A stretch of DNA of 64,000 nt, from the NCBI RefSeq assembly GCF_947500045.1, contig NZ_CANMQQ010000002.1, forward strand, positions 400,208-464,207, in the 5' to 3' direction. Position numbers and translations under genes: made by a program. The stretch comes from an uncultured Ruegeria sp. (lineage in GTDB: Bacteria; Pseudomonadota; Alphaproteobacteria; Rhodobacterales; Rhodobacteraceae). Of this stretch, positions 1 to 8,126 are shown piece by piece (within the stretch, counting starts at the first letter, position 1; every line of letters starts with the position of its first letter). Under the pieces are notes generated by a model. That model had not been told where the DNA came from, searched no databases, and saw nothing but the letters and a program-made list of their open reading frames with translations.

Positions 1-338
1 TTGCGGAAATGTTCCGGGCGCTCACGCCATTTGACGAGGCCATCTTCGGCCTCGAGGTACTTGGTTGCGCCCTCGACAATGATTTCGACGTGATCGGTTT
101 CGCTGAGGTGTTCGTAGACGAAGGTCCAGCGATCTGGACCTCCACGCAATACAATGGAACACCCCTCGTCACAGTTTGACAGGCATTCCACGGGTTTCAG
201 TGTGATTCCTGCGGGCAGGTCTGCCTGTTCAAGCGCCTTGTGCAACAAAGCACCGGGCAGCTCCGCGTCATCTTCAACAGGCAACCCGCGGCGGCAGGTA
301 GTGCAGACCAGCAGTTCGACCGGTGCGGTCTCGGTCAT
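1..338 (-). CDS. DUF1636 family metal-binding protein (3' end off window)
   Basis: Read directly from the minus strand; the ORF track shows only shadows here. The frame opens with ATG at 338 (MTETAPVELLVCTTC) and stays open to the window edge, so the C-terminus is missing. Visible cysteines (CTTC near residue 12, then CLSNCDEGC near residue 55) fit the DUF1636 family, small thioredoxin-like-ferredoxin-type proteins with paired cysteines. In Rhodobacterales these genes are usually found in cobalamin biosynthesis and metal transport operons, and the B12 riboswitch immediately upstream supports that. It is probably the first gene of a B12-repressed operon continuing to the left. The biochemical role is not established. 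Confidence 0.8.
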   Translation of the reverse strand, partial: MTETAPVELLVCTTCRRGLPVEDDAELPGALLHKALEQADLPAGITLKPVECLSNCDEGCSIVLRGGPDRWTFVYEHLSETDHVEIIVEGATKYLEAEDGLVKWRERPEHFR

Positions 339-435
339 GTCTCTCATCCCCCCAAATCCTCTTCGTGGGGGACGGGGTTTCATGCGGGTCGCCTTTGACC
401 CGACACCGGAACACCCCGTCCGGTTTCATCTTCGG

Positions 436-616
436 GTGTTGGCAGGTCTCCCGGCTTGCGGATGTCAGAGCTTTGCTCTGTCGGATGTCCCGCCTTCCCG
501 GCCTTGCAGGCCAGTGGCTTGGGCACCCTCTCCGGTCACGGTCGCGGGGGCGGCTGCGTTTGACGGATAAACCGTTGACGCATTCCCTTTTCATCTGCTG
601 TCGCAGACACCAACAC
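436..616 (-). promoter_or_regulatory. Cobalamin (AdoCbl) riboswitch
   Basis: On the minus strand the conserved B12-box elements occur in order: GATGAAAAGGGAA, CAGCCGCCCCCGCGAC, AAGCCACTGG, GGGAAGGCG and AGCCGGGAGACCTGCC. The ends pair as a 7-bp P1 helix (GTGTTGG at 616-610 with CCAACAC at 442-436). Downstream, 421-414 can pair with 377-370 (GGACGGGG/CCCCGTCC) around an inner CGGGTC/GACCCG stem, which is a plausible expression platform ahead of the DUF1636 start codon. It should repress the leftward operon when coenzyme B12 is abundant. Confidence 0.93.
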
Positions 617-774
617 AAGGCTCTTGGGGCAGCATCACCCCCATTGTCAAGCGCGTTACGCTCAACAGTGTACAGCGGGGCAGAAAAGCGACCTCTGGGG
701 GTCGCTGGACGGCATGACTGAGGGCGGGGGGCGTGCTCGCATGGGCGTCAAACGACAATCAGGGAGAGCAGTGT

Positions 775-1731
775 ATGAGAGTAGGCTTTATTGGGCTGGG
801 GAATGTGGGCGGCAAACTGTCAGGATCGCTTCTGCGCAACGGGATTGATCTGAGTGTTCATGACCTGAATCCGGATTTGGTGGATGGGTTTGTGTCACAA
901 GGTGCCAAAGCTGCCAAAAGTCCGGCCCAGTTGATGCGCGATTGCGATGCCGTGATCACCTGCCTGCCATCTCCTGCCGCTTCGGATGCGGTTATGCAAG
1001 AGATGCTGCCCGAAGTTGCGCCAGGCAAAATATGGATGGAAATGTCAACAACCGATGAAGCCGAGGTCAAACGCCTTGGTGCCATGGTGATCGAACGCGG
1101 CGGCGCTGCTGTTGATTGCCCCGTGTCCGGCGGGTGCCATCGGGCTGCGACCGGGAATATCTCGATCTTCGCGGGGTGTGATCGGGAGACATTTGAGCGC
1201 ATCCTGCCCTTCCTGACCACCATGGGGCGCCGCGTTTTGCACACGGGTGATCTGGGATCGGCTTCGGTTCTAAAAGTGCTTACGAACTATCTGGCAACGG
1301 CCAATCTGATCACCTGTGCCGAAGCTTTGGTGACGGCAAAGGCCGCCGGGATGGACCTTGGCACAACCTACGAGGCGATCAAGATATCTTCGGGCACCTC
1401 TTTCGTGCATGAAACAGAAAGTCAGGTGATCCTGAATGGGTCGCGCGATATCTCGTTCACCATGGATCTGGTCAAAAAGGACATCGGCCTGTTTCAGGAG
1501 GTCGCCGACCGTGCCGGGGTGCCGCTTGAGATGAACCCGGTGATGATCAAAATCTTTGAGGATGGTATCGAACGGTATGGTGATCGCGAGCTGTCGCCGA
1601 ACATCATCAAGCGCCTCGAAGACGCCACAGGTCTGGATATTCGGGCGCCGGGTTTTCCACCCGAGATGCAGGACGATGAGCCAGAAGAACCGGGCTATGA
1701 GGTGATCCCCCAAAACCGACAGAATGCCTGA
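775..1731 (+). CDS. NAD(P)-dependent beta-hydroxyacid dehydrogenase (3-hydroxyisobutyrate dehydrogenase family)
   Basis: A 318-residue protein. The N-terminal Rossmann motif GFIGLGNVGG starts at residue 4, the substrate-binding motif CPVSGG is near residue 120, and the catalytic lysine lies in VLKVLTNYL near residue 166. All are signatures of the 3-hydroxyisobutyrate / 2-hydroxy-3-oxopropionate reductase family, which oxidises small beta-hydroxyacids. The ORF track starts at a GTG at 733, but the ATG at 775 begins directly at the Rossmann strand and has AGGGAGA about 8 bases upstream. It stands alone between the riboswitch and the glycan block, so the substrate cannot be told from context. 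The last 20 residues are acidic and probably disordered. Confidence 0.85.
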   Translation: MRVGFIGLGNVGGKLSGSLLRNGIDLSVHDLNPDLVDGFVSQGAKAAKSPAQLMRDCDAVITCLPSPAASDAVMQEMLPEVAPGKIWMEMSTTDEAEVKRLGAMVIERGGAAVDCPVSGGCHRAATGNISIFAGCDRETFERILPFLTTMGRRVLHTGDLGSASVLKVLTNYLATANLITCAEALVTAKAAGMDLGTTYEAIKISSGTSFVHETESQVILNGSRDISFTMDLVKKDIGLFQEVADRAGVPLEMNPVMIKIFEDGIERYGDRELSPNIIKRLEDATGLDIRAPGFPPEMQDDEPEEPGYEVIPQNRQNA

Positions 1732-2022
1732 AACCGCTGGCACACACCTCACACCGATTGCGACTGCGCGGTCAGAACCACTTCAAATCGCGGGCGGTTT
1801 GTGATGTGTTGCGACCTGACACGGCCTCACGAGCGCTGTCTTGCGATGCCGGTCGTCTGCGTTGTGTACGAAGTCAGGCTAAGGAAATCTCAATTTGGAA
1901 TCAGTCCGATCCCGCCCGAGCACCGCGCCTGAGATTGCGGCACCCTGCATCTTTGTTCGTGAGAGCTTGGCAACGCACAGCGCAGGCGCTTGTTATGCAT
2001 CGCATGTGCAGGGCCATCAGAG

Positions 2023-2801
2023 ATGAAAGTCGTTTTCGCATATCGGATCGGCCAAAAGGCAATGGGCGGAAAGGCGATGCGGGTCGATCAGTTGGCGGCC
2101 ATGGCGCAGGCGCATTTGTCAGAGCGCTATGCCTTTGAAGTAGCTCTTGCACCCAAAAGTTCGCGACCGCATGCGTGTCGCCGATTTGTCGATGTACACA
2201 TCGCTGCCTCTTATGAGGCCGAGCGGAACTTGTGCGGGTATTGAGCGCACTTGACCCGACACCGGGCGTAAAGATGCGCTATCTGCGCCATCATGCAGAT
2301 CCACGTTTTGCCGCAGGATCAGTGCCGGTCGACCAGTTTCAACTGGGTTACTTCGGCTTGCCCGACAACGTGGTCTTACCGCCTGAAATGGCGGAAAAAG
2401 CCGTTGTTCCCGGTTGCGATGGGAAAGGCGACGTAAGCGCCTTTATCGCGCAACTGTCCGACGCCAACTTCCACATATGCACGCGCGACCCGAGCCCATC
2501 ATTGACCCGCGGAATCCTGTCGTCCAAGCCCTTCACCAAAGGTTTCAATGCAGCCGCGGTCAGGGCCAATGTTCTGGTGAACCGTCAGGTTCATGATGCA
2601 GAGTACTACTTGGGTTCGGATTATCCGTTTTTCATAGATAGTACAGATACTTGTGCGATCAGCGATGGTGTCAGACATGCATCGGCAGAGTTTGGTGGTG
2701 CACAATGGGAAAAGGCACAGACCCGGATGGCCAGCGTCGCCAGACAGGTTGCACCATCAGAGGTAATGGCCGAGTTGGACAAAATTCTGAGGCTATTCTA
2801 A
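2023..2801 (+). pseudogene. Broken glycan-cluster gene (frameshift, probable internal deletion)
   Basis: Two ORF fragments read as one gene with a frame change. The first (MKVVFAYRIGQKAMGGKAMR, from 2023) ends at a stop at 2242-2244. The second continues in another frame from about 2232 (VRVLSALDPTPGVKMRYLRH) to 2801. Joining ...EAERNL to VRVLSALDP by one base restores a continuous protein. The stretch SRPHACRRFVDVHIAASYEA jumps abruptly, and I recall intact relatives in roseobacter glycosyltransferase clusters being longer here, which suggests an additional in-frame deletion. The second half has GSDYPFFI and NVLVNRQV, typical of a nucleotide-sugar-type fold, but I cannot name the family. A programmed frameshift or sequencing error is possible. 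Confidence 0.6.
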
Positions 2802-2847
2802 ACAGGTCAACAACAGACCGTTACTCGTACAGGCAAGAGAACAACAT

Positions 2848-3855
2848 ATGGCGAATGAGACCTTTCTTATCGTGACCACGATGAAGAACGAAGGGCCTTT
2901 CATGATCGATTGGGTGGCCTACAACCGCGCAATCGGCTTTGATGACATTCTGATCTATACGAATGATTGCGCCGATGGCACCGACGCGATGGGTGAGCGT
3001 TTGCAGGCATTGGGCTGGGCGCATCATGAAAGAAACCGACTGGGGCCGCGCGCCACGCCGCAAAACCGGGCGTTTTCGCTGTCACGCAGCCACCCAAGCT
3101 ATTTGTCTTCTGATTGGATCATGAGCCTGGATGTGGACGAGTATATCAATATCCGTTTGCCTCAGGGCGATATCCAAAGCCTTGTCGATGCCAGCGGAGA
3201 AGCAGACGCAATCTCGATCTGTTGGCGCATGTTTGGGAATGCCGGCCTGAACGATTTTGTGGACCAGCCTGTTCCTGAGACTTTCTTTCTTGCCGCCACA
3301 GAAGAAGGATACCCTCATCACCGGACAAAAGGCTTCAAAACGCTGTTTCGAAACAACGGTAAGTTCAGCCGATTTCGCGCCCATCGACCCCGGACCAATC
3401 CCGAAGATACACCAAACCCTGATGCGCCTTACGAGGGCGTATTGTGGAGGGATGCAGGCGGAAACCTCTATCCTGCGGACCAAGTGAAATGGAAGGCTTG
3501 GCGCGGGTTCAGTCATGAATTCGCGCGTATTCATCATTATGCCGTCCGCAGCACCGATAGCTTTCTGGTCAAACGTGATCGAGGCCGGACCAACCATGTT
3601 GGTCAGGATCAGGGGCTGAAATACTGGCTGGTGATGAACCATAACGACACCGAAGATCGCTCCATACTGGATCACATGCCTGCCATGCATGAGATCAAGG
3701 CCAAAATGATGGCTGATCCACAGCTGGCAGACCTCCATCATCAAGCCTGTGAATGGCACAAAGCGAAAGCCGAAGAGCTGAAGGCCCGGACGGACTGGGC
3801 TGATCTGGTCGATGCATTGCAGAATTCCCATACCGGAGAAGAAGCGCATGGCTGA
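2848..3855 (+). CDS. Glycosyltransferase family 2 / GT92-type protein
   Basis: A 335-residue cytosolic-type glycosyltransferase. It opens with FLIVTTMKNEGPFMIDWVAY, the GT92/GT2_4 signature, followed by IYTNDCADGTDAM and the metal/nucleotide-sugar-binding DxD in SLDVDEY near residue 95. HEFARIHHYAVRS near residue 225 and VKRDRGRTNH are conserved with its paralogue at 4555-5553. There is no signal peptide or membrane segment. It probably builds a capsule, LPS or surface glycan; the sugar is unknown. It overlaps the methyltransferase start by 8 bases (ATGGCTGA), so the two are translationally coupled. Confidence 0.82.
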   Translation: MANETFLIVTTMKNEGPFMIDWVAYNRAIGFDDILIYTNDCADGTDAMGERLQALGWAHHERNRLGPRATPQNRAFSLSRSHPSYLSSDWIMSLDVDEYINIRLPQGDIQSLVDASGEADAISICWRMFGNAGLNDFVDQPVPETFFLAATEEGYPHHRTKGFKTLFRNNGKFSRFRAHRPRTNPEDTPNPDAPYEGVLWRDAGGNLYPADQVKWKAWRGFSHEFARIHHYAVRSTDSFLVKRDRGRTNHVGQDQGLKYWLVMNHNDTEDRSILDHMPAMHEIKAKMMADPQLADLHHQACEWHKAKAEELKARTDWADLVDALQNSHTGEEAHG

Positions 3856-4459
3856 ACCTGTGTCCGCCGAAGACCGCCGCAATAAACAACAACAGCAGCG
3901 TGAGCGGAAAGATGCGCTGAGGCGCGAAATGCTCAGGACTATGCCCAACGGAAGGCTCAGTGTTGAGATCGGCGTTTGGCGGGGTGAGTTTTCGCGGATA
4001 TTGCTCGATGTATTGAAGCCTTCTAAGCTGTGCCTCATCGATCCATGGGGAGTGCAGCCCGACTCTGATGGCGGTGCTTCTTTGGCAGGCGCGCGCAGCC
4101 AGAACGACATGGACCAGATCTATGAAGCGGTGAAAGATACATACGCATCAGAGATAGCAAAGGGGCAAGTGTCGGTTATTCGTGACTTTTCTGTTCCTGC
4201 GCTGCGCTTGTTCGAAGATCAGAGCATCGGGTTTGCCTATCTTGATGGCGACCATTCCTATGAAGGGGTCAAAGCGGATTTGGATGCGCTGTTGCCGAAG
4301 ATGATCGAAGGTGGCGTCATCATGTTAGATGACTACCACCGTCGAGGGTGGTGGAAAGATGGAGTGATGCGTGCGTTCCACGAGTTCCTTGGGTCAAACT
4401 CGGCGAGTTTGCGTCTTAAGGCGATCAAAGGCGCTCAGGTAGCGGTTCAAAAGCTCTAA
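3848..4459 (+). CDS. Class I SAM-dependent methyltransferase (Methyltransf_24-like)
   Basis: A 203-residue protein. The ORF track begins at 3812, but the ATG at 3848 has GGAGAAGAAG upstream and overlaps the preceding stop, so it is preferred. After a very basic, glutamine-rich N-terminus the SAM-binding motif SVEIGVWRGEFSR appears near residue 38, then LCLIDPWG, FAYLDGDHSYEGVKADLDAL and GGVIMLDDYH, the usual order for Methyltransf_24 small-molecule or glycan methyltransferases. Placed between two glycosyltransferases, it probably O-methylates a sugar of the same glycan. The substrate is not determinable here. Confidence 0.8.
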   Translation: MAEPVSAEDRRNKQQQQRERKDALRREMLRTMPNGRLSVEIGVWRGEFSRILLDVLKPSKLCLIDPWGVQPDSDGGASLAGARSQNDMDQIYEAVKDTYASEIAKGQVSVIRDFSVPALRLFEDQSIGFAYLDGDHSYEGVKADLDALLPKMIEGGVIMLDDYHRRGWWKDGVMRAFHEFLGSNSASLRLKAIKGAQVAVQKL

Positions 4460-4462
4460 TCA

Positions 4463-4558
4463 ATGAAGCCAATTTCCTACCGACTTGGGGATGTTGAGAT
4501 CCGGCATAGGCCTGCCGAAGATGGCGCGAGTTTGGTTCAACCGCAGGATTTTCTATGA
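4463..4558 (+). CDS. Possible 31-residue leader peptide or gene remnant
   Basis: The short frame MKPISYRLGDVEIRHRPAED... (too short for the ORF track) fills the gap between methyltransferase and second glycosyltransferase. Its TGA overlaps the next ATG as ATGA (4555-4558), the same coupling used elsewhere in this operon, and it begins 3 bases after the methyltransferase stop. No clear Shine-Dalgarno sequence is visible. It may be a coupling peptide, or the start of a gene whose remainder was deleted. No family recognised. Confidence 0.3.
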   Translation: MKPISYRLGDVEIRHRPAEDGASLVQPQDFL

Positions 4559-5553
4559 CTGACAGGATAGTTGTCTACACGACGATGAAAAACGAAGGCC
4601 CATTCATGATTGATTGGGTGTCCTACTACCTGTCGCTTGGCGTTGACCATTTCCTCATCTACACCAACGACTGCGACGATGGCACCGATCTGATCGCGAA
4701 ACGGCTTGGGGAACTTGGCGTTGCGACCCATGTCGACAATTCGGTCAAACCAAATCAAAGCCCGCAGAACACGATGCTCAGGCGTGTTCGTTCGCATCCG
4801 AAGTTTCTGGATGCGGACTGGACGTTTTCATTGGACGTCGATGAATATCTGAACATCCGTCTTCCTGACCCATCCATGCACAAGCTGCTGGGAAAACTTC
4901 AGGATACCGCAGGCGCGCCTTTCGATGTTGCGTCCTTTGCATGGAAGATATTCGGATGCGGTGGTATTGAGAACTTTAACGATACTCCGGTCGCAGCGCA
5001 GTTTTTTCTTTGTGATACCGAAAAAGGTTTTTATTCGGGGGTCGCGGGCGGGCTGAAGAGCATCACGCGCAACAACGGGCTGTTTACACGATATGGCCCA
5101 CACCGGCCCAAAGGGGTGGCGCCCGAGCGTATGTCCGAGATCAAATGGGTCGATGGCGGAGGTCAGCTGCTTGACCCCGAAGCTGTGACGTGGCGCGCCA
5201 CAAGCGGATATCGCCATGATTTCGCACGTATTCATCACTATGTGACCCGCTCAATCGGGTCGTTTATGGTTAAACGCGACCGGGGCAAAACCAACCACAT
5301 TCACGGCGACCAGGCCGAGGTTTATTGGCGCAACATGAATGCCAACCTTGTTGAGGATCGGTCCATTCTGCCGCTTTGGAAGCAGGCCCTGACCGAGCGG
5401 GATCGCCTGATGTCAGATGATCAACTGGCCTCGTTACATGCAGCGGCCTGTACTTGGCACAAAAAGAAGATTGCCGAATTATGTCAAAGACCCGATTGGG
5501 CGGATTTCCGAGCATTCTTGCTCCGTTACAAGATCAACCGTCCCGTCCGTTGA
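4555..5553 (+). CDS. Glycosyltransferase family 2 / GT92-type protein (paralogue)
   Basis: A 332-residue paralogue of the protein at 2848-3855, with the same layout: VVYTTMKNEGPFMIDWVSYY at the N-terminus, IYTNDCDDGTDLI, the DxD motif in SLDVDEYLNIRLP near residue 98, then HDFARIHHYVTRS and VKRDRGKTNH. The two are clearly related along their whole length but diverged, which suggests an old duplication with two linkage specificities. It is the last gene of the plus-strand glycan operon and ends 33 bases from the 3' end of tRNA-Cys, which lies on the other strand. Confidence 0.82.
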   Translation: MTDRIVVYTTMKNEGPFMIDWVSYYLSLGVDHFLIYTNDCDDGTDLIAKRLGELGVATHVDNSVKPNQSPQNTMLRRVRSHPKFLDADWTFSLDVDEYLNIRLPDPSMHKLLGKLQDTAGAPFDVASFAWKIFGCGGIENFNDTPVAAQFFLCDTEKGFYSGVAGGLKSITRNNGLFTRYGPHRPKGVAPERMSEIKWVDGGGQLLDPEAVTWRATSGYRHDFARIHHYVTRSIGSFMVKRDRGKTNHIHGDQAEVYWRNMNANLVEDRSILPLWKQALTERDRLMSDDQLASLHAAACTWHKKKIAELCQRPDWADFRAFLLRYKINRPVR

Positions 5554-5585
5554 ATCGTGGAGAGAGCTAAGTGCTTGGAAATAAA

Positions 5586-5659
5586 TGGAGGCGAGTACCG
5601 GAATCGAACCGGTGTACACGGATTTGCAATCCGCTGCGTCACCACTCCGCCAACTCGCC
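5586..5659 (-). tRNA. tRNA-Cys (anticodon GCA)
   Basis: On the minus strand: GGCGAGT acceptor arm pairing with ACTCGCC, discriminator U, encoded CCA end, anticodon loop containing GCA within GGATTGCAAATCC, and T-arm GGTTCGATTCC. The length is 74 nt including CCA. It converges with the glycosyltransferase operon. Confidence 0.96.
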
Positions 5660-5886
5660 TTTTCAAGTAATATCAATCACTTGCCGTGGTGTGGTGGGCG
5701 TTCTATCAGCTTTCAGGATGAACGTCCAGAGTATTGAATGCGATTATTCCTGTCCCTGAAGGAAAATCGATGCGCCCGCCGAGTGAGTGCTTTTTGCCGC
5801 GCCAGTAATTGGCGTCTGGCCCGTTGCTGCGGGCGGGCGGATATGGCACAAGCCTGATAGCAGATTGACAAGGAATGAGCGGTCAT

Positions 5887-6540
5887 ATGACAGATTTCGC
5901 AGCCCGGCGTCTTACGATGGTTGATACTCAGGTCAGGCCGTCGGACGTGACTAAGTTTCCTATCATCGATGCGATGTTGGCTGTGGCGCGTGAGAATTTC
6001 GTGCCAGACTCGCAGCGTGAGGCGGCGTATGTCGGCGACCTGGTAGAGTTGGGAGGAGGGCGTTGCCTGCTTGAGCCCCGGACACTGGCCAAGATGTTGG
6101 ATGCTGTGAATATTTCCAATGATGAGGTGGTCCTGGATATCGCTCCGGGGCTTGGATACTCGACCGCTATTGCCGCTCGAATGGCGGAACTGGTTGTGGC
6201 TGTGGAATCCGATGAAGCCTTGGCGGCCGAAGCGCAGACTGTTCTGATGGAAGCGGATGTCGACAATGCCATCGTCCACACAGGCCCGCTTGAGCAGGGC
6301 GCGGACGAGCACGGCCCTTATGATGTCATCATGATTCAGGGCGGGGTTGAGCAGTTGCCAGACGCTCTGCTGGATCAACTCAAGGATAGAGGCCGGATCG
6401 TTTGCCTGTTCATGGAAGGTGACCTAGGAACCGTTCGTGTGGGTCTCAAGTCGGCGGGTCGTGTGTCTTGGCGGTATGCCTTCAATGCCAGCGCCCCCGT
6501 TTTGCCTGCCTTTTGCGCTGAGTGTGCATTTTCGCTATAG
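5887..6540 (+). CDS. PCMT-family methyltransferase (protein-L-isoaspartate O-methyltransferase-like)
   Basis: A 217-residue protein. The track starts at 5875, but AAGGA abuts that ATG directly, while it sits 12 bases before the ATG at 5887 (MTDFAARR), so 5887 is preferred. Family features: DTQVRPSDVTKFPIIDAML, FVPDSQREAAYVGD and the SAM motif VLDIAPGLGYSTA near residue 80. The loop that in true Pcm enzymes reads (I/V)SQP is here RCLLEPRT, so the catalytic serine region is not conserved and isoaspartyl repair is doubtful. It lies directly upstream of tolC. I recall this pairing being common in Rhodobacterales and suspect an envelope-linked role. Confidence 0.75.
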   Translation: MTDFAARRLTMVDTQVRPSDVTKFPIIDAMLAVARENFVPDSQREAAYVGDLVELGGGRCLLEPRTLAKMLDAVNISNDEVVLDIAPGLGYSTAIAARMAELVVAVESDEALAAEAQTVLMEADVDNAIVHTGPLEQGADEHGPYDVIMIQGGVEQLPDALLDQLKDRGRIVCLFMEGDLGTVRVGLKSAGRVSWRYAFNASAPVLPAFCAECAFSL

Positions 6541-6635
6541 TTGGCGATAGAAGTATTTTGATGCCTTGATTACTTGAAAACAGCGGCGCAAACTGCCTCG
6601 GTGGTTGCGTAATTTCGATTTGAGAGGATTTGGTT

Positions 6636-8054
6636 ATGCACGGAACGACGACAGGAAAGTTGGTCAAAGGCCTGACTTTGGCGGCGGGCATCGCATTGAG
6701 TGTCGTGCCCGGACGCTCGGTTTGGGCTGACAACCTGACGGATGCGTTTATCGGTGCTTATAACACCAGCGGCTTGCTTGAGCAGAACCGGGCCCTGCTG
6801 CGCGCGGCAGATGAAGATGTCGCCATCGCACTGTCCGCGCTGCGCCCAATCATCAACTGGACCGTGCGGGTGAGCCGTGACTATACGAGAACGAACACGA
6901 GCAGCGCGATCAGTACTCGCGAGCCGTCCAGCTTTTTCTCGGGCCTCACGTTAGGTCAGTTGATCTATGATGGTGGCGCATCTGTTCTGGGCAAGCAATC
7001 TGCGCAAGAAACGGTGCTATCGACGCGGCAATCCTTGATTGATATCGAACAGCAAATCCTGATCCGCGCAGCCAATGCCTATCTGGGTGTTCTGCTGCAG
7101 GAAGAAACGGTTGCGATCCGCGAGAACAACGTCGAAGTGTCCGCGGAAGAACTTCGCGCCTCTCAGGACCGCTTCGAAGTTGGTGAAGTCACCCGGACAG
7201 ATGTTGCCTTGTCAGAAGCGCAGTTGGCCAGTTCGCAAGCGGATTTGGCTGTCGCACGTGGTAATCTGAGTATTGCGCAGGCTGAATACGTAAACGCCGT
7301 TGGCAAAAGGTCAGGGCGGACAGCAGGTCAGCCAAGGCTGCCGAACCTGCCGCGTTCGGAATCCGATGCGGTCAATCTGGCGCAGCGTAACCACCCGGCA
7401 ATTCTTTCTGCGCAGCACCAAGTTCGTGCTTTGGATTTGATTGTGCAGCAGCAGCGCGCCAATCTGGGGCCGAATGTCAGCCTGAATGCCGATGCGGGCA
7501 TTACTGAAAGCTATGACAACGACGATTATATCAACGAGGCGACGATCTCGCTGAACTTCAATCAGCCGATCTATTCTGGTGGTGGCTTGGCCGCAGCGGT
7601 GCGTCGGGCCATGGCAACACGCGATGCCTCGCGTGCGAATCTGTTGAATGTCCAGAAGAACATCACGCAAGGGGTCGCCGACCGGTATGCAGCCTTCCAG
7701 GCCGCAGCTGCCAGTTTGCGGGCATCGACCGAGCGTGTCCGTGCATCACAAGTTGCGTTCGATGGTATTCGTGAAGAGGCGACGCTGGGTGCACGAACAA
7801 CCCTTGATGTTCTGAACGCGCAGCAGGATTTGCTGGATGCGCAATTGGCCGAAGTTGCCTCGCGGACCGAACGGTCTCGGGCAGCGTATGAACTGCTGCA
7901 GGCGCAAGGATTGCTAACGGCGGAACGGCTGGGCCTGGCGGTGCAGATCTATGATCCGACGTTGTATTACAACCTTGTGAAAAAAGCGCCGTCGCAGGTC
8001 AGCAAGCAAAGCCGCGATCTGGATCGGGTGCTCAAGGCATTGCGCCGGGATTAA
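6636..8054 (+). CDS. tolC: TolC-family outer membrane efflux protein
   Basis: A 472-residue protein. The track starts at a TTG at 6630; the ATG at 6636 has GAGAGGA seven bases upstream and gives a clean Sec signal peptide (hydrophobic core LTLAAGIALSVV, cleavage around SVWADN). The body is two repeated halves of alpha-helical hairpins rich in Ala/Gln/Ser, with VGEVTRTDVALSEAQLA in the first half and the matching LGARTTLDVLNAQQDLLDA in the second, the hallmark of the TolC tunnel. It should form the trimeric outer-membrane channel for type I secretion and RND pumps. No pump genes are adjacent, so it is probably the general TolC of the cell. Confidence 0.92.
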   Translation: MHGTTTGKLVKGLTLAAGIALSVVPGRSVWADNLTDAFIGAYNTSGLLEQNRALLRAADEDVAIALSALRPIINWTVRVSRDYTRTNTSSAISTREPSSFFSGLTLGQLIYDGGASVLGKQSAQETVLSTRQSLIDIEQQILIRAANAYLGVLLQEETVAIRENNVEVSAEELRASQDRFEVGEVTRTDVALSEAQLASSQADLAVARGNLSIAQAEYVNAVGKRSGRTAGQPRLPNLPRSESDAVNLAQRNHPAILSAQHQVRALDLIVQQQRANLGPNVSLNADAGITESYDNDDYINEATISLNFNQPIYSGGGLAAAVRRAMATRDASRANLLNVQKNITQGVADRYAAFQAAAASLRASTERVRASQVAFDGIREEATLGARTTLDVLNAQQDLLDAQLAEVASRTERSRAAYELLQAQGLLTAERLGLAVQIYDPTLYYNLVKKAPSQVSKQSRDLDRVLKALRRD

Positions 8055-8126
8055 AGGGTATCGCTACCTGTTGTGGCGATGGTCCGGATTGGCTACAATC
8101 GGACCAAGGTTAGAGCGGTAGAAAAA

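Noticed and set aside
274-618. Minus-strand ORF of 114 residues over the left end
   Set aside because: It runs through the cobalamin riboswitch and out of frame with the DUF1636 gene, with no start signal.
1758-2138. 126-residue plus-strand ORF
   Set aside because: Basic, cysteine-rich shadow composition overlapping the start of the broken glycan gene in another frame.
3082-4110. 342-residue minus-strand ORF
   Set aside because: Antisense to the glycosyltransferase and methyltransferase, both well supported by motifs.
2023-5659. Glycan block as an island integrated into tRNA-Cys
   Set aside because: The tRNA 3' end does face the block, but no duplicate of the tRNA end was seen at its far side and there is no integrase.
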